NCBI RefSeq assembly: GCF_001458415.1
Contig: NZ_CYSD01000020.1
Span: 1-64,000, forward strand
Direction: 5' to 3'
Length of the DNA stretch: 64,000 nt
Source of the DNA: Tritonibacter multivorans
Lineage (GTDB): Bacteria; Pseudomonadota; Alphaproteobacteria; Rhodobacterales; Rhodobacteraceae
The notes beneath the pieces were generated by a model. That model did not search any database and had not been told where the DNA came from. It saw only the letters and a list, made by a program, of their open reading frames with translations. The stretch's first letter is position 1. Every line of letters starts with the position of its first letter. This document shows, in pieces, positions 44,299-53,123 of this stretch. The translations under genes were made by a program, and so were the position numbers.

Positions 44299-45594
44299 AT
44301 GAGCGAACAAAATTCCGTCGCCTTCGTCGCCACCGAAAGCATCCCGCCGTCGCCGCCGCCTGCCAACCAGACGGGCGTGGTCAAATGGCTGCGCGAGAAC
44401 CTGTTCTCCAACTGGCAGAGCAGCCTCCTGACGCTGGTGTCGCTCTATCTGATCTATGTGATCCTGAGCACCTTCCTGCCGTGGGTTTTGAACGGGGTCT
44501 GGACCACGTCGAGCCTGACTGAATGTCGCGAGGTTCTGGAGGGCCGCTTTGGGGCCTGTTTCTCGGTCCTGACCGAGCGCTGGAACCAGCTGCTGTTTGG
44601 CTTCAACTATCCCAGCGACCAATACTGGCGTCCGACACTGGCCTTTGTGTTCATGTTGATCGCCATTGCTCCGGTGCTGTTCTTTGACCTGCCGCGCAAG
44701 ATGCTGGCGTTCACCGTGGCCTATCCCTTTGTCGCCTTCTGGCTGATCTGGGGTGGCACCATTATGGCGCCGATCGTGGCCTTTTTGGGCTGTGCGGCTG
44801 CGGCGTTTGTGTTTGGCGCTTACGGCAAGAACAACTTTGCCCTTGGGTTTATCGGCGCCATCGTTGCGGCCTTTGCGGTCTGGATCATTGGCACGATGCT
44901 GATCCCTGATGGGGCCAATGAGGGCGCATGGCTGGAACATGTCCCGTCGCGTGACCTTGGTGGCTTTATGCTGAACATGATGCTGGGCGTCACCTGTGTG
45001 TCGCTGTCGATCCCGCTGGGCATTGCCCTGGCGCTGGGCCGTCAGTCGAACATGCCGCTGATCAAGGGCATGTGCGTGATCTTCATTGAGTTCGTCCGGG
45101 GCGTGCCGCTGATCACGCTGTTGTTTGTGGCGTCCGTGATGCTGAGCTACTTCTTCCCGCCGGATGCAAACGTCGACCTGTTTGTGCGCGTTGTGATCAT
45201 GATGACCCTGTTCTCTGCGGCCTATGTGGCCGAGGTGATCCGGGGTGGTCTGGCCGCTTTGCCAAAGGGGCAGTACGAGGCAGCTGACAGTCTGGGTCTG
45301 GATTACCCGCAGGCCATGCGCCTGATCATCCTGCCGCAGGCACTGAAGATCTCTATTCCGGGCATCGTGAACGTTGCTGTGGGTCTGTTCAAAGACACCA
45401 CGCTGGTTTCCGTGATCTCGCTCTTTGATCTGGTCGGCATGATCCGTGGCCCGATCCTGGGCGGGTCTGCTGAATGGAATGGCGTCTACTGGGAGCTTTG
45501 GGGCTTTGCGGCCTTGCTGTTCTTCGTCGTCTGCTACGGCATCTCTCAATATTCTCAGTGGCTGGAGCGTCGTCTCGCCACCGATCACCACTAA
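44299..45594 (+). CDS. aapM: General L-amino acid ABC transporter, permease AapM
   Basis: This 431-residue permease is larger than most family-3 permeases, as is typical for AapM. The EAA loop is LPKGQYEAADSLGLDYPQAMRLIILPQALKIS-like and lies near residues 325-355. It follows aapQ by one base and precedes aapP by 12. Confidence 0.93.
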   Translation: MSEQNSVAFVATESIPPSPPPANQTGVVKWLRENLFSNWQSSLLTLVSLYLIYVILSTFLPWVLNGVWTTSSLTECREVLEGRFGACFSVLTERWNQLLFGFNYPSDQYWRPTLAFVFMLIAIAPVLFFDLPRKMLAFTVAYPFVAFWLIWGGTIMAPIVAFLGCAAAAFVFGAYGKNNFALGFIGAIVAAFAVWIIGTMLIPDGANEGAWLEHVPSRDLGGFMLNMMLGVTCVSLSIPLGIALALGRQSNMPLIKGMCVIFIEFVRGVPLITLLFVASVMLSYFFPPDANVDLFVRVVIMMTLFSAAYVAEVIRGGLAALPKGQYEAADSLGLDYPQAMRLIILPQALKISIPGIVNVAVGLFKDTTLVSVISLFDLVGMIRGPILGGSAEWNGVYWELWGFAALLFFVVCYGISQYSQWLERRLATDHH

Positions 45595-45606
45595 GGAGTT
45601 CAAGAT

Positions 45607-46398
45607 ATGTCTGAACTGGCAATCGAACGCGAAATCGACCGCTCCAAGATGCAGGTCTCGGATGAGGTCGCGATCCAAATCTCTGGCATGAACAAGTGGT
45701 ACGGATCGTTCCACGTGCTGCGGGATATCAACCTGACCGTCAATCGCGGCGAGCGGATCGTGATTGCGGGCCCGTCCGGGTCCGGTAAATCCACCCTGAT
45801 CCGCTGCTTGAACGCGCTGGAAGAACACCAGCAGGGGCAGATCATTGTTGATGGGACCGAGCTGACCTCGGACCTGAAAAACATCGACAAGATCCGGTCC
45901 GAGGTTGGCATGTGCTTTCAGCACTTCAACCTGTTCCCGCATCTGACCATTCTGGAAAACTGCACGCTGGCGCCGATCTGGGTCCGTAAGGTTCCCAAGA
46001 AAGAAGCCGAAGAACGCGCGATGCATTTCCTTGAGAAGGTGAAGATCCCCGATCAGGCGCATAAATATCCGGGCATGCTGTCCGGTGGTCAGCAGCAGCG
46101 TGTGGCGATCGCGCGGTCCCTGTGCATGATGCCGCGCATTATGCTGTTTGATGAACCGACCTCGGCGCTGGATCCGGAGATGATCAAAGAGGTGCTCGAC
46201 ACCATGATCGAACTGGCGGAAGAGGGCATGACCATGCTGTGCGTGACCCACGAGATGGGCTTTGCCCGTCAGGTGGCAAACCGCGTGATCTTCATGGCGG
46301 ACGGTCAGATTGTGGAGCAGAACGAACCGGAAGAGTTCTTCAACAACCCGCAGTCCGAACGCACCCAGCAGTTCCTGAGCCAGATTCTGGGCCACTAA
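45607..46398 (+). CDS. aapP: General L-amino acid ABC transporter, ATPase AapP
   Basis: This 263-residue ATPase has Walker A GPSGSGKST, the Q-loop in CFQHFNLFPHLT, the signature LSGGQQQRVAIAR, and Walker B MLFDEPTSALD. It powers amino-acid import by AapJQM at the inner membrane. The first ~25 residues form a short extra N-terminal tail. It closes the operon, followed by a terminator. Confidence 0.95.
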   Translation: MSELAIEREIDRSKMQVSDEVAIQISGMNKWYGSFHVLRDINLTVNRGERIVIAGPSGSGKSTLIRCLNALEEHQQGQIIVDGTELTSDLKNIDKIRSEVGMCFQHFNLFPHLTILENCTLAPIWVRKVPKKEAEERAMHFLEKVKIPDQAHKYPGMLSGGQQQRVAIARSLCMMPRIMLFDEPTSALDPEMIKEVLDTMIELAEEGMTMLCVTHEMGFARQVANRVIFMADGQIVEQNEPEEFFNNPQSERTQQFLSQILGH

Positions 46399-46436
46399 GG
46401 CGGTCCCTGATTTAGGCTCCTGAAAAAGACGCAACG

Positions 46437-46463
46437 AAAAGGCCGGTTTTGTCCGGCCTTTTT
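46437..46463 (+). terminator. Terminator after aapP
   Basis: AAAAGGCCGG-TTTTGT-CCGGCCTTTTT is a stem with Ts on both sides, 38 bases after aapP. Confidence 0.9.
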
Positions 46464-46515
46464 CTTTTTTGGTCGCATCCAGACTTGTTCCACCCGCGCA
46501 GCGCTGCCAGAAGGA

Positions 46516-46659
46516 GGCGTTCTCAGGGCGGGGCGAAATTCCCCACCGGCGGTAAGCAGCAATGTAAGCCCGCGAGCGCCTCGGGCACTGCCCGGGGGTC
46601 AGCAGATCAGGTGCAACTCCTGAGCCGACGGTAACAGTCCGGATGGAAGAGAGACAGCG
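46516..46659 (+). promoter_or_regulatory. FMN riboswitch (RFN element)
   Basis: The conserved RFN blocks appear in order: GGCGTTCTCAGGGCGGGG, then CCCCACCGGCGGTAA, GCCCGCGAGC, GGTCAGCAGATC, GGTGCAACTCC and GCCGACGGTAACAGTCCGGATG with AGAGAGAC. FMN binding should shut down the downstream gene, ribH2. No strong terminator follows, so control is probably on translation. About 90 bases separate the element from the start codon. Confidence 0.95.
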
Positions 46660-46749
46660 CGCGGCGCAGGCAACTGGTTCTTTGGACCGGACGCATGGGC
46701 CCGCGTGTAATCGCCTTGGGTGTCGTGTCACATGCACAGGAGATTACCG

Positions 46750-47184
46750 ATGACACAAACCCGATACGCATTCATCAAAGCCGGCTGGCATGCCGATATT
46801 GTCGATCAGGCGCTGGTTGGCTTTCAGGAGCTGATCCCGGCCGATCAGATTGATGTCTTTGACGTCCCCGGCGCCTTTGAAATGCCGCTGATGGCGCGCG
46901 ATCTGGCGCGCTCTGGCCGCTATGCAGCTGTGGCCGCAGCGGCGCTGGTGGTGGATGGTGGCATCTATCGCCATGACTTTGTGGCCCAAGCCGTGGTCGA
47001 TGGCCTGATGCGCGCGGGGCTGGACAGTGACGTGCCGGTTCTGTCGGTGTCGCTGACCCCGCATCACTTCCAAGAGACCGCGCATCACATTGCGATCTAC
47101 CGCGACCATTTCGTCCAGAAGGGCCGCGAGGCGGCGCAGGCGGCGCTGAAGATCACCGAGACCCGCCGCCTGATCGCGCAATAA
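46750..47184 (+). CDS. ribH2: Lumazine synthase, RibH2 type
   Basis: This 144-residue enzyme condenses 5-amino-6-ribitylaminouracil with dihydroxybutanone phosphate to lumazine in riboflavin synthesis. FDVPGAFEMPL, GGIYRHDFVAQAVVDG and VSLTPHHFQE are closer to the RibH2 type (decameric, as in Brucella) than to the usual 60-mer type. It is isolated from other rib genes and lies behind an FMN riboswitch. The ATG at 46750 follows AGGAGATTACCG. Confidence 0.92.
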   Translation: MTQTRYAFIKAGWHADIVDQALVGFQELIPADQIDVFDVPGAFEMPLMARDLARSGRYAAVAAAALVVDGGIYRHDFVAQAVVDGLMRAGLDSDVPVLSVSLTPHHFQETAHHIAIYRDHFVQKGREAAQAALKITETRRLIAQ

Positions 47185-47260
47185 TGTCAGCGCAGGGAAG
47201 CTGGGCTTCGCGCCTGGCTTCCTGCTATGCTCTGGGTTGAAATCAACTGGGAGCTTCACC

Positions 47261-47752
47261 GTGAGTGACGAGCGATACATTGTGACCGCAGCCGAGATTG
47301 CGGCTGCTGAAGGCACAGCCAAAACCCATTTTCTGAATGATGGTGCCAAGCGCGCCAATATCTCGCTTGGGGATATGACGGGCCTGACGGGCCTTGGGTT
47401 TCATCTTATTGAGGTGCAGCCGGGGTTCGAGAGCACCGAATACCATGTGCACCACCACGAGGACGAATGCACCTTTGTTCTGTCTGGTTCTGGCGAGGTG
47501 GTGATTGGTGACGAGACCCATGCCATTGGGCCTGGCGATTTCATTGGCTACCGGGCGGGCGGGCTGGCGCATACGATGAAGAACACCGGCAGTGACGTTC
47601 TGCGCTGTATTGTGGTGGGCCAGCGGCTGGACCACGACGTGGCGGATTATCCCAATAAAGGTAAGCGCATCTTCCGCAATCAGGGGCTGCCCTGGACCCT
47701 TGTGAATCACGATGCGCTGGAAGAATTGGGCGGGACCGTCGGCAAGAAATAA
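47261..47752 (+). CDS. Cupin-domain protein
   Basis: This 163-residue protein starts at GTG 47261, with GGGAG upstream. The cupin motif EYHVHHHEDECTFVLSGSG supplies the metal His residues, and the second motif near PGDFIGYRAGGLAHTMKNTG completes the barrel. Such small cupins are isomerases, dioxygenases or binding proteins; the substrate is unknown. It is convergent with the histidine-phosphatase gene after it. Confidence 0.85.
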   Translation: MSDERYIVTAAEIAAAEGTAKTHFLNDGAKRANISLGDMTGLTGLGFHLIEVQPGFESTEYHVHHHEDECTFVLSGSGEVVIGDETHAIGPGDFIGYRAGGLAHTMKNTGSDVLRCIVVGQRLDHDVADYPNKGKRIFRNQGLPWTLVNHDALEELGGTVGKK

Positions 47753-47768
47753 ACGGTTCTAAAAGCGG

Positions 47769-48278
47769 TTAGACGGGTTCCGCCAACAGTTCGCGCGGGA
47801 CCACAAAATCCAGAACCCGGCCTGTGCCAAGGCGCAGGTCGGACCATTTGCAGATCTCGAACTGGATCAGGGTGGTCGCGCCGGTCGGGTAGTCCTCGAA
47901 CCTTGCGTGGTCTGGTGTGTGATCCACCAGCTGATGGGCAAATTCGGCAATGCCGGGATTATGACCCAACATCAGAACCCGTTCGGCTTCGGCTTCCTGT
48001 AGGGCGCGCAGCATGACCTCGGGCGTGGCCAGATAAAGCCGTTCGGTGAAGGTCTCGGCAATCGACAGTTCCATCAGCGCCAGTGTTTCGCGGGTCCGGG
48101 CCGCCGAGGAGGACAGCGCCTGCTGCGGGCGCTGGCCTGCGGGCAGGGCGCGGATCCAGTCGCCCAGAACGCCGGCCGATTTGCGGCCACGGGCATTCAG
48201 CGGGCGGGCATGATCTGAAGGGGTCTGGGTGCTCCAGTCAGATTTTGCGTGGCGGGTCAGGATCAGGGTCAAGGACAT
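47769..48278 (-). CDS. SixA-like histidine phosphatase
   Basis: This 169-residue protein has the RHAKS motif with His10, and the second catalytic His in LGHNPGI. SixA-type phosphatases remove phosphate from phosphohistidine proteins, for example PTS or phosphorelay components. The target is not known. It lies 33 bases after the 4Fe-4S gene on the same strand and likely forms one operon with it. Confidence 0.88.
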   Translation of the reverse strand: MSLTLILTRHAKSDWSTQTPSDHARPLNARGRKSAGVLGDWIRALPAGQRPQQALSSSAARTRETLALMELSIAETFTERLYLATPEVMLRALQEAEAERVLMLGHNPGIAEFAHQLVDHTPDHARFEDYPTGATTLIQFEICKWSDLRLGTGRVLDFVVPRELLAEPV

Positions 48279-48311
48279 GGGCGCTCGCTTCTTATGGTAT
48301 GTGGTTTTGGT

Positions 48312-49046
48312 TCAGGCGGGGGTCTTTATGGTTGGCGTTGAGGGGCACAGGTTGGCAAAGAAAGCCTGCATGTGGTGGGCGTTCTGGCCGGGGTCGCGCT
48401 GGGCGCCTGCACTGAGCGGGCAGGCACGTCGGGCCAAGCAGCCGCCGGACAGGCAGGGAGCGCCTGCGGGCTGCGCAAGACGGGTGCCACAGGCCGCGAC
48501 ATTATAGGGACCGCCCTCGGGCATGGCCCCGACCGGGCAGGCCGACAGGCAGGCGCGGCTTTCACAGCTGTCGCAGGGCGGCGCTGTGCGGGCCGGGGTT
48601 GGGGTTGCAAAGTCATCTTCAAATTCGAGCGCCCCGCGCAGGGAAATCATCATACCGTGTTGATCATGCACCATCATTTGCGACGGCGATGTGAAAAACC
48701 GCCCCGAACGATGGGCCCAAGCGATGAAAGGTTCATAGGGCGGCCCCCCAAAGGGAAAGCGTGCGCGGGCCCCAAGATCGGTGGCCAGAGCGGTCAAGAC
48801 GCGGGTGGACCAGCGATCGATTGGGTCGGCGGCACCGTCGGCAAATTCCGGGCTGTTTCGCAGCTGCGGCCAAAACGATGGCGCCGTGCCCAAAAGGATC
48901 AGCGGGCCGGAACAATCTTGGGAAATCGCGCCATGGTTGTGAGGGGGCTGCGGGTCAAGATCGGAAGCCACAACAGCCCCCATCACGCAAAGCCCCAGAG
49001 CTTCTGCGCGCCGCTCGATCTCAAAGTACCGTGACAGCTCCTCCAT
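48312..49046 (-). CDS. 4Fe-4S ferredoxin-like protein (QueG-related)
   Basis: This 244-residue protein ends in two clusters of Cys: CDSCESRACLSACP near residues 159-172 and CGTRLAQPAGAPCLSGGCLARRACP after it. The layout resembles the ferredoxin half of epoxyqueuosine reductase QueG, but the length and N-terminal half (FPFGGPPYEPFIAW) differ, so it is not taken as QueG. It probably carries an iron-sulfur centre and acts in a redox reaction in the cytoplasm. Confidence 0.75.
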   Translation of the reverse strand: MEELSRYFEIERRAEALGLCVMGAVVASDLDPQPPHNHGAISQDCSGPLILLGTAPSFWPQLRNSPEFADGAADPIDRWSTRVLTALATDLGARARFPFGGPPYEPFIAWAHRSGRFFTSPSQMMVHDQHGMMISLRGALEFEDDFATPTPARTAPPCDSCESRACLSACPVGAMPEGGPYNVAACGTRLAQPAGAPCLSGGCLARRACPLSAGAQRDPGQNAHHMQAFFANLCPSTPTIKTPA

Positions 49047-49137
49047 GCGGTCAGTCTAAGGAGGCTGGTGGGTAAAGATCAATCCACAATTGCGAGATCG
49101 TGCCATGCCTTTGGGACGGGCAAACCTGCCCTAAAAC

Positions 49138-49161
49138 GCAAAACAGCCCCCGAAGGGGCTG
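49138..49161 (-). terminator. Terminator after argB
   Basis: On the minus strand CAGCCCC-TTCG-GGGGCTG, followed by TTTTGCG, forms a stem with a UUCG loop, 40 bases after argB. Confidence 0.88.
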
Positions 49162-49200
49162 AAAGGCGGTTCAACTTTAAGCTGTGTTGAGTGGATCGGG

Positions 49201-50061
49201 TCAGTCGCGGATCATGGAGCCCGCACCGTGATCGGTGAACAGTTCCAGCAGAACCGCATTGGCCACGCGCCCATCCACAATGATCGCAGCGCGCACGCCG
49301 TCGCGCACGGCCTTGAGCGCGGTCTCCGTCTTGGGGATCATGCCGCCAGCGATCACGCCGTCTTGGGTCATGGCCTCGACATCTGCGGCGCTCAGCTCGG
49401 TGACCACTTCGCCGTCGTTGTTCTTGACGCCCGCAACATCGGTCAGCAGCAGCAGGCGGTCGGCTTTCAGCGCACCGGCAATGGCACCGGCGGCCGTGTC
49501 GCCGTTGATGTTGAAGGTTTCGCCCTTGGGGCCTGCGCCAATGGGGGCAATGACCGGGATCATTTCGTTTTCAAACAGCGTCGCCAAAACTTTGGTGTCG
49601 ATCTTGGCGGGCGTGCCCACGAACCCGAGGTCGGGGTTGGTCTGGTCGCAGGTAATCAGCCCTGCATCCTTGCCCGACAGGCCCACGGCCTTGCCGCCCT
49701 GCGCGTTGATCGCCTGCACAATGCGTTTGTTGACGACACCGGACAGAACCATTTCCACCACTTCCATGGTGGCCGCATCGGTGACGCGCTTGCCGTTCAC
49801 AAATTCGGACTTGATCGCCAGCTTGTCGAGCATGGCATTGATCATCGGGCCGCCGCCGTGGACGATCACCGGGTTCACGCCCACCTGTCGCAGCAGCACC
49901 ACATCGCGGGCAAAGCTTTCCATGGCCGCGTCGCTGCCCATGGCATGGCCGCCAAGCTTGATAACAACAACGGCGTCATCATAGCGCTGCATATACGGCA
50001 GGGCAGAGGAAAGGGTTTCGGCGGTGGCGATCCAGTCACGGTTCATGTCTTGGGTTTTCAT
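49201..50061 (-). CDS. argB: Acetylglutamate kinase
   Basis: This 286-residue kinase makes N-acetylglutamyl phosphate in arginine synthesis. [12 protein letters not shown] and [14 protein letters not shown] (ATP/substrate loops) and [18 protein letters not shown]-type binding run are present. The N-terminal extension ([22 protein letters not shown]) is typical of arginine-inhibited, PII-sensing forms. It lies near engB and yidC, matching its usual neighbourhood in Rhodobacterales, though an SDR gene and a membrane gene now intervene. Confidence 0.94.
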   Translation of the reverse strand: MKTQDMNRDWIATAETLSSALPYMQRYDDAVVVIKLGGHAMGSDAAMESFARDVVLLRQVGVNPVIVHGGGPMINAMLDKLAIKSEFVNGKRVTDAATMEVVEMVLSGVVNKRIVQAINAQGGKAVGLSGKDAGLITCDQTNPDLGFVGTPAKIDTKVLATLFENEMIPVIAPIGAGPKGETFNINGDTAAGAIAGALKADRLLLLTDVAGVKNNDGEVVTELSAADVEAMTQDGVIAGGMIPKTETALKAVRDGVRAAIIVDGRVANAVLLELFTDHGAGSMIRD

Positions 50062-50344
50062 CCTGCGATTTGTCCTGAAGAAGCGCGCTGATGCAACCTT
50101 CTGCGGCGGCGGTCAAGGGCGGGCGCGTGCAATTTGGCGGCTGTCCTACCCGAAACGGCCAGATATGCCAAGATGCAGCCGCAAAGAAAGCGCAGGCTTT
50201 CCAAAATGCACGGGGCATTGCACGGGGGCTATCTGGGCGGATTGCAGCGCCGGAATAGGCTGATAGGGTTGCGGGCAACGGGCCGTGCGAATCCCCTTGA
50301 GGAAGCGCTGGATGCCTGCTGCACCCCATGTCAAAGAGGCCGAT

Positions 50345-51145
50345 ATGACCACCACAGAGGGCACATGCCCGCATCACGCTGCCGCCGATGACGCCACTGC
50401 TGCACGCCCAAAGACAGAGCGGCCCAAGACGCTGCTGCTGACGGGCGCAAGCCGGGGCATTGGCCATGCCACCGTGCGCAAATTCCACGCCGAGGGCTGG
50501 CGGGTGATCACCTGTTCGCGCCAGCCTTTCCCCGAGGAATGCCCCTGGGGCGGCGGCAAGGATGATCACGTGCAGCTGGATCTGGGCGACCCGGCGGACA
50601 CCATCAATGCGGTCGGGGAAATTCAAGAGCGTCTGGACGGCAAGCTGGACGCGCTGGTCAACAATGCGGGCATTTCGCCCAAAGGCCCCGAGGGCGAACG
50701 TCTCAGCACACTGACCACCGATCTGATCGACTGGGGGCGGGTGTTTCATGTGAATTTCTTTGCCTCTGTCGTGCTGGCGCGGGGCCTGAAGGACGAGCTG
50801 GCGGCGGCCAAGGGGTCGGTCGTCAATGTGACCTCGATCGCGGGCAGCCGGGTGCATCCATTTGCAGGGGCAGCCTATGCGACCTCCAAGGCGGCGCTGG
50901 CCGCATTGACGCGCGAGATGGCCCATGACTTTGGCCCGCTGGGCGTGCGGGTGAATGCGATCGCGCCGGGAGAGGTGGAAACCGCGATCCTGTCACCCGG
51001 CACCGAGAAGATCGTGGAGAAGCTGCCCATGCGACGGCTGGGACAGCCAAGCGAGGTGGCTGACGCGATCTATTTCCTGTGCTCGGAGCAGAGCTCCTAT
51101 ATCTCGGGCGCTGAGATCGAGGTGAATGGGGCGCAGCACGTCTGA
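50345..51145 (+). CDS. Short-chain dehydrogenase/reductase
   Basis: This 266-residue SDR has the cofactor motif TGASRGIG (residues 33-40), NNAG at 106-109, and the catalytic Ser164, Tyr178 and Lys182 (YATSK). It probably reduces or oxidises a carbonyl with NAD(P)H. An N-terminal extension of ~25 residues precedes the fold. The ATG at 50345 follows AGAGG. The substrate is unknown. It is divergent from argB. Confidence 0.9.
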   Translation: MTTTEGTCPHHAAADDATAARPKTERPKTLLLTGASRGIGHATVRKFHAEGWRVITCSRQPFPEECPWGGGKDDHVQLDLGDPADTINAVGEIQERLDGKLDALVNNAGISPKGPEGERLSTLTTDLIDWGRVFHVNFFASVVLARGLKDELAAAKGSVVNVTSIAGSRVHPFAGAAYATSKAALAALTREMAHDFGPLGVRVNAIAPGEVETAILSPGTEKIVEKLPMRRLGQPSEVADAIYFLCSEQSSYISGAEIEVNGAQHV

Positions 51146-51203
51146 GGGGGCGTGCGGGGCACGGCTGCCTGCGTGCTGCCCGGAGAGGGGGCGGCCAGAG
51201 GAA

Positions 51204-51243
51204 GGGAGGGGCCCGGAATGCGGGCCGCCTCCCTTTTGTTTTT
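51204..51243 (+). terminator. Terminator after the SDR gene
   Basis: GGGAGGGGCCCG-GAATG-CGGGCCGCCTCCC followed by TTTTGTTTTT is a long stem with Ts. It overlaps the stop of the convergent PepSY gene. Confidence 0.85.
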
Positions 51244-52690
51244 AGCTGAAGGCGCGCTTCAGGGCGGGAATATGCCCAAGGACCAGCAGGTCAAACGCAA
51301 GGACCGCCAGCAGTGTCAGCCCGACCAGCGGGAAGGCCAGCGAACAGAACAAGCCAATGACCACAGCGCCTTTCCAGAACGGCAGTTCCGCAGGCACCGG
51401 CGGGGCCGCCAGACGGCCTGCGCGTGCGGGGCGGCGTTTGAGCCACATGACCACGCCAGAGACGGACAGGAAAATCACGCTGAGGCAGAAGGCCATGTTC
51501 AAAATGAAATTCCACGTGCCCATCAGGCCCATGTGGAAGGGAATGCCCACGGCCATGGATTTGCCCGCCCAAGAGTAGTCTTCGTATTTCACATCCGCCA
51601 GAATCCGACCGCTGTATTGGTCGATATGGATGGTCCGATCGACAAAGGGGTCCGTGCTGTCGGAGGACATGCTGTCGCGGTTGATGGTCCAGACGCCTGT
51701 GTCACCACGGGGGAAACCGACGCGGAACCGACCCTCCATGCCGAGGTGGCGGCCCAGAATGATGACACTCTCCAAGGTCACAGAGGTCTGCGCAGGAACA
51801 CCGGTCAGACCCGCAGCAGAGCCGCTTTCTGGCATCAGGGTCTGCTCCAGCGCCCAGGGCACATCATTGGTGTGGCCATGGTTCAGGGCTTCGTGGTGGG
51901 TGACATCAGACAGGGGCACATTGTCCCATTTCTGCGCCGGGAAGGTGGACCAGGCCTGGACGAATTTACCGCCCCAGATCCCAGCCCAGGCGAGGCCAGA
52001 GATCAGGAAGACGATCAGCAGAGCCGACATCCAGAAGCCGATCACCGCATGCAGGCTTTTCCAGAGGGCACGCCCCTTGGCGCGCAGATTGGGGATTAGC
52101 GCGGCGGTCCAGTTGCCACGGGGCCACCAGATGTAAAGGCCGGTCAGGACCAGTACGATCGACAGGCCTGCAGCGATTTCGATCAGCCGGTCGCCGGTGT
52201 CACCGATCAACAGCGATCCATGCATATTGTCGGCCCAGTCATACCAGCCGGTGCGGCGGTCCCAGATCTTCACGATGTCGCCGGTGTAGGGGTTCATCGC
52301 CACAAGGCGGTTGCCACCTTCTTCGGGGGCGATGCGGAAAACGGTGGCCAGATCGTCACCTTTGGGGCCGATCCATTCAACAATTGTGCCAGGTTGTGCG
52401 GCAAGGGCGGCTTCCATCTGGGCCTCAACCCGCAGCGGGGTCTCGCCCTGTTCGATGCGGATCTTTTCACCGTCGCGCCCCTGATACTGGGTCAGAAGCA
52501 TCATCATCATGCCGGTCACCGCAAGCATGATCATGAAGGGGATGACATAGAGCCCTGCATAGAAATGCCAGCGCCAGGCGGCGAAATAGAACTTCTGTGC
52601 GGCGGTGCGGGTATTGAGGTCTGTGGTCTGTTGAGAAGGGGCCTGCGCGCGCGTTGCGGGCGCAGCCTCAGAAGAGTGGCTGAGTGCCAT
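51242..52690 (-). CDS. PepSY-TM membrane protein
   Basis: This 482-residue protein has about four membrane helices bracketing two periplasmic PepSY-like regions: WRWHFYAGLYVIPFMIMLAVTG near the start and GFWMSALLIVFLISGLAWAG later. PepSY-TM proteins (PiuB type) are often iron-regulated and linked to siderophore or metal uptake, possibly reducing the imported metal complex. The start at ATG 52690 has GGAGA upstream. It shares the strand with the DUF2946 gene just before it. Confidence 0.82.
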   Translation of the reverse strand: MALSHSSEAAPATRAQAPSQQTTDLNTRTAAQKFYFAAWRWHFYAGLYVIPFMIMLAVTGMMMMLLTQYQGRDGEKIRIEQGETPLRVEAQMEAALAAQPGTIVEWIGPKGDDLATVFRIAPEEGGNRLVAMNPYTGDIVKIWDRRTGWYDWADNMHGSLLIGDTGDRLIEIAAGLSIVLVLTGLYIWWPRGNWTAALIPNLRAKGRALWKSLHAVIGFWMSALLIVFLISGLAWAGIWGGKFVQAWSTFPAQKWDNVPLSDVTHHEALNHGHTNDVPWALEQTLMPESGSAAGLTGVPAQTSVTLESVIILGRHLGMEGRFRVGFPRGDTGVWTINRDSMSSDSTDPFVDRTIHIDQYSGRILADVKYEDYSWAGKSMAVGIPFHMGLMGTWNFILNMAFCLSVIFLSVSGVVMWLKRRPARAGRLAAPPVPAELPFWKGAVVIGLFCSLAFPLVGLTLLAVLAFDLLVLGHIPALKRAFS

Positions 52691-52759
52691 AATGGAAGTC
52701 TCCATAGAAACAGGGTCCGGTCCCTTTGGGCCGGTCAAATCAGGGTGTGTTGTTTCAGA

Positions 52760-53122
52760 TCAGGAGAAGGCGGGCGGGCCGCGCGCGTCATAGCGCCAGT
52801 GAAAGCCTGCCGTGTGATGGGTGAACCCCATCTGTGCCCATTGGGCCGCAAGGGCGGGCATACGGGGCAGGGGGATTTCTGCGCTGGGCAGAAGGGCGAC
52901 ATGGACCGGTGCGGCAAAAGGACAGCTACGGTCCTCCATCTGCTCGCCCATGGGGGCGTGTTCGTCGCTGGCGTCAATGTCGACCCAGGTTTCCTGCACC
53001 CCGTCTGTGGTACAGAGAACCAAAAGCATCTTGCCGTCTGTCTGGGCTGGCATCCAGCCTGCGGGGATCATCCCCGCGGCCAGTGTCGCCAGAAGCAGGC
53101 AGTATGCGGCAAGACGCTTCAA
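52760..53122 (-). CDS. DUF2946-like secreted protein
   Basis: This 120-residue protein resembles DUF2946: an N-terminal membrane segment, GWMPAQTDGKMLLVLCTTDGV, and a C-terminal CPFAAP pattern. DUF2946 proteins are often found with PepSY or TonB-type metal genes. Translation is best started at TTG 53122, with GAGGAA five bases upstream, one base beyond the engB stop. The Cys pair could bind metal. Role unknown. Confidence 0.7.
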   Translation of the reverse strand: MKRLAAYCLLLATLAAGMIPAGWMPAQTDGKMLLVLCTTDGVQETWVDIDASDEHAPMGEQMEDRSCPFAAPVHVALLPSAEIPLPRMPALAAQWAQMGFTHHTAGFHWRYDARGPPAFS

Positions 53123-53123
53123 A

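Noticed and set aside
44242-46737. 831-codon minus-strand open frame over aapM and aapP
   Set aside because: It runs antisense through the transporter genes and the FMN riboswitch, and the His/Gln/Arg-rich translation is typical of shadow frames.
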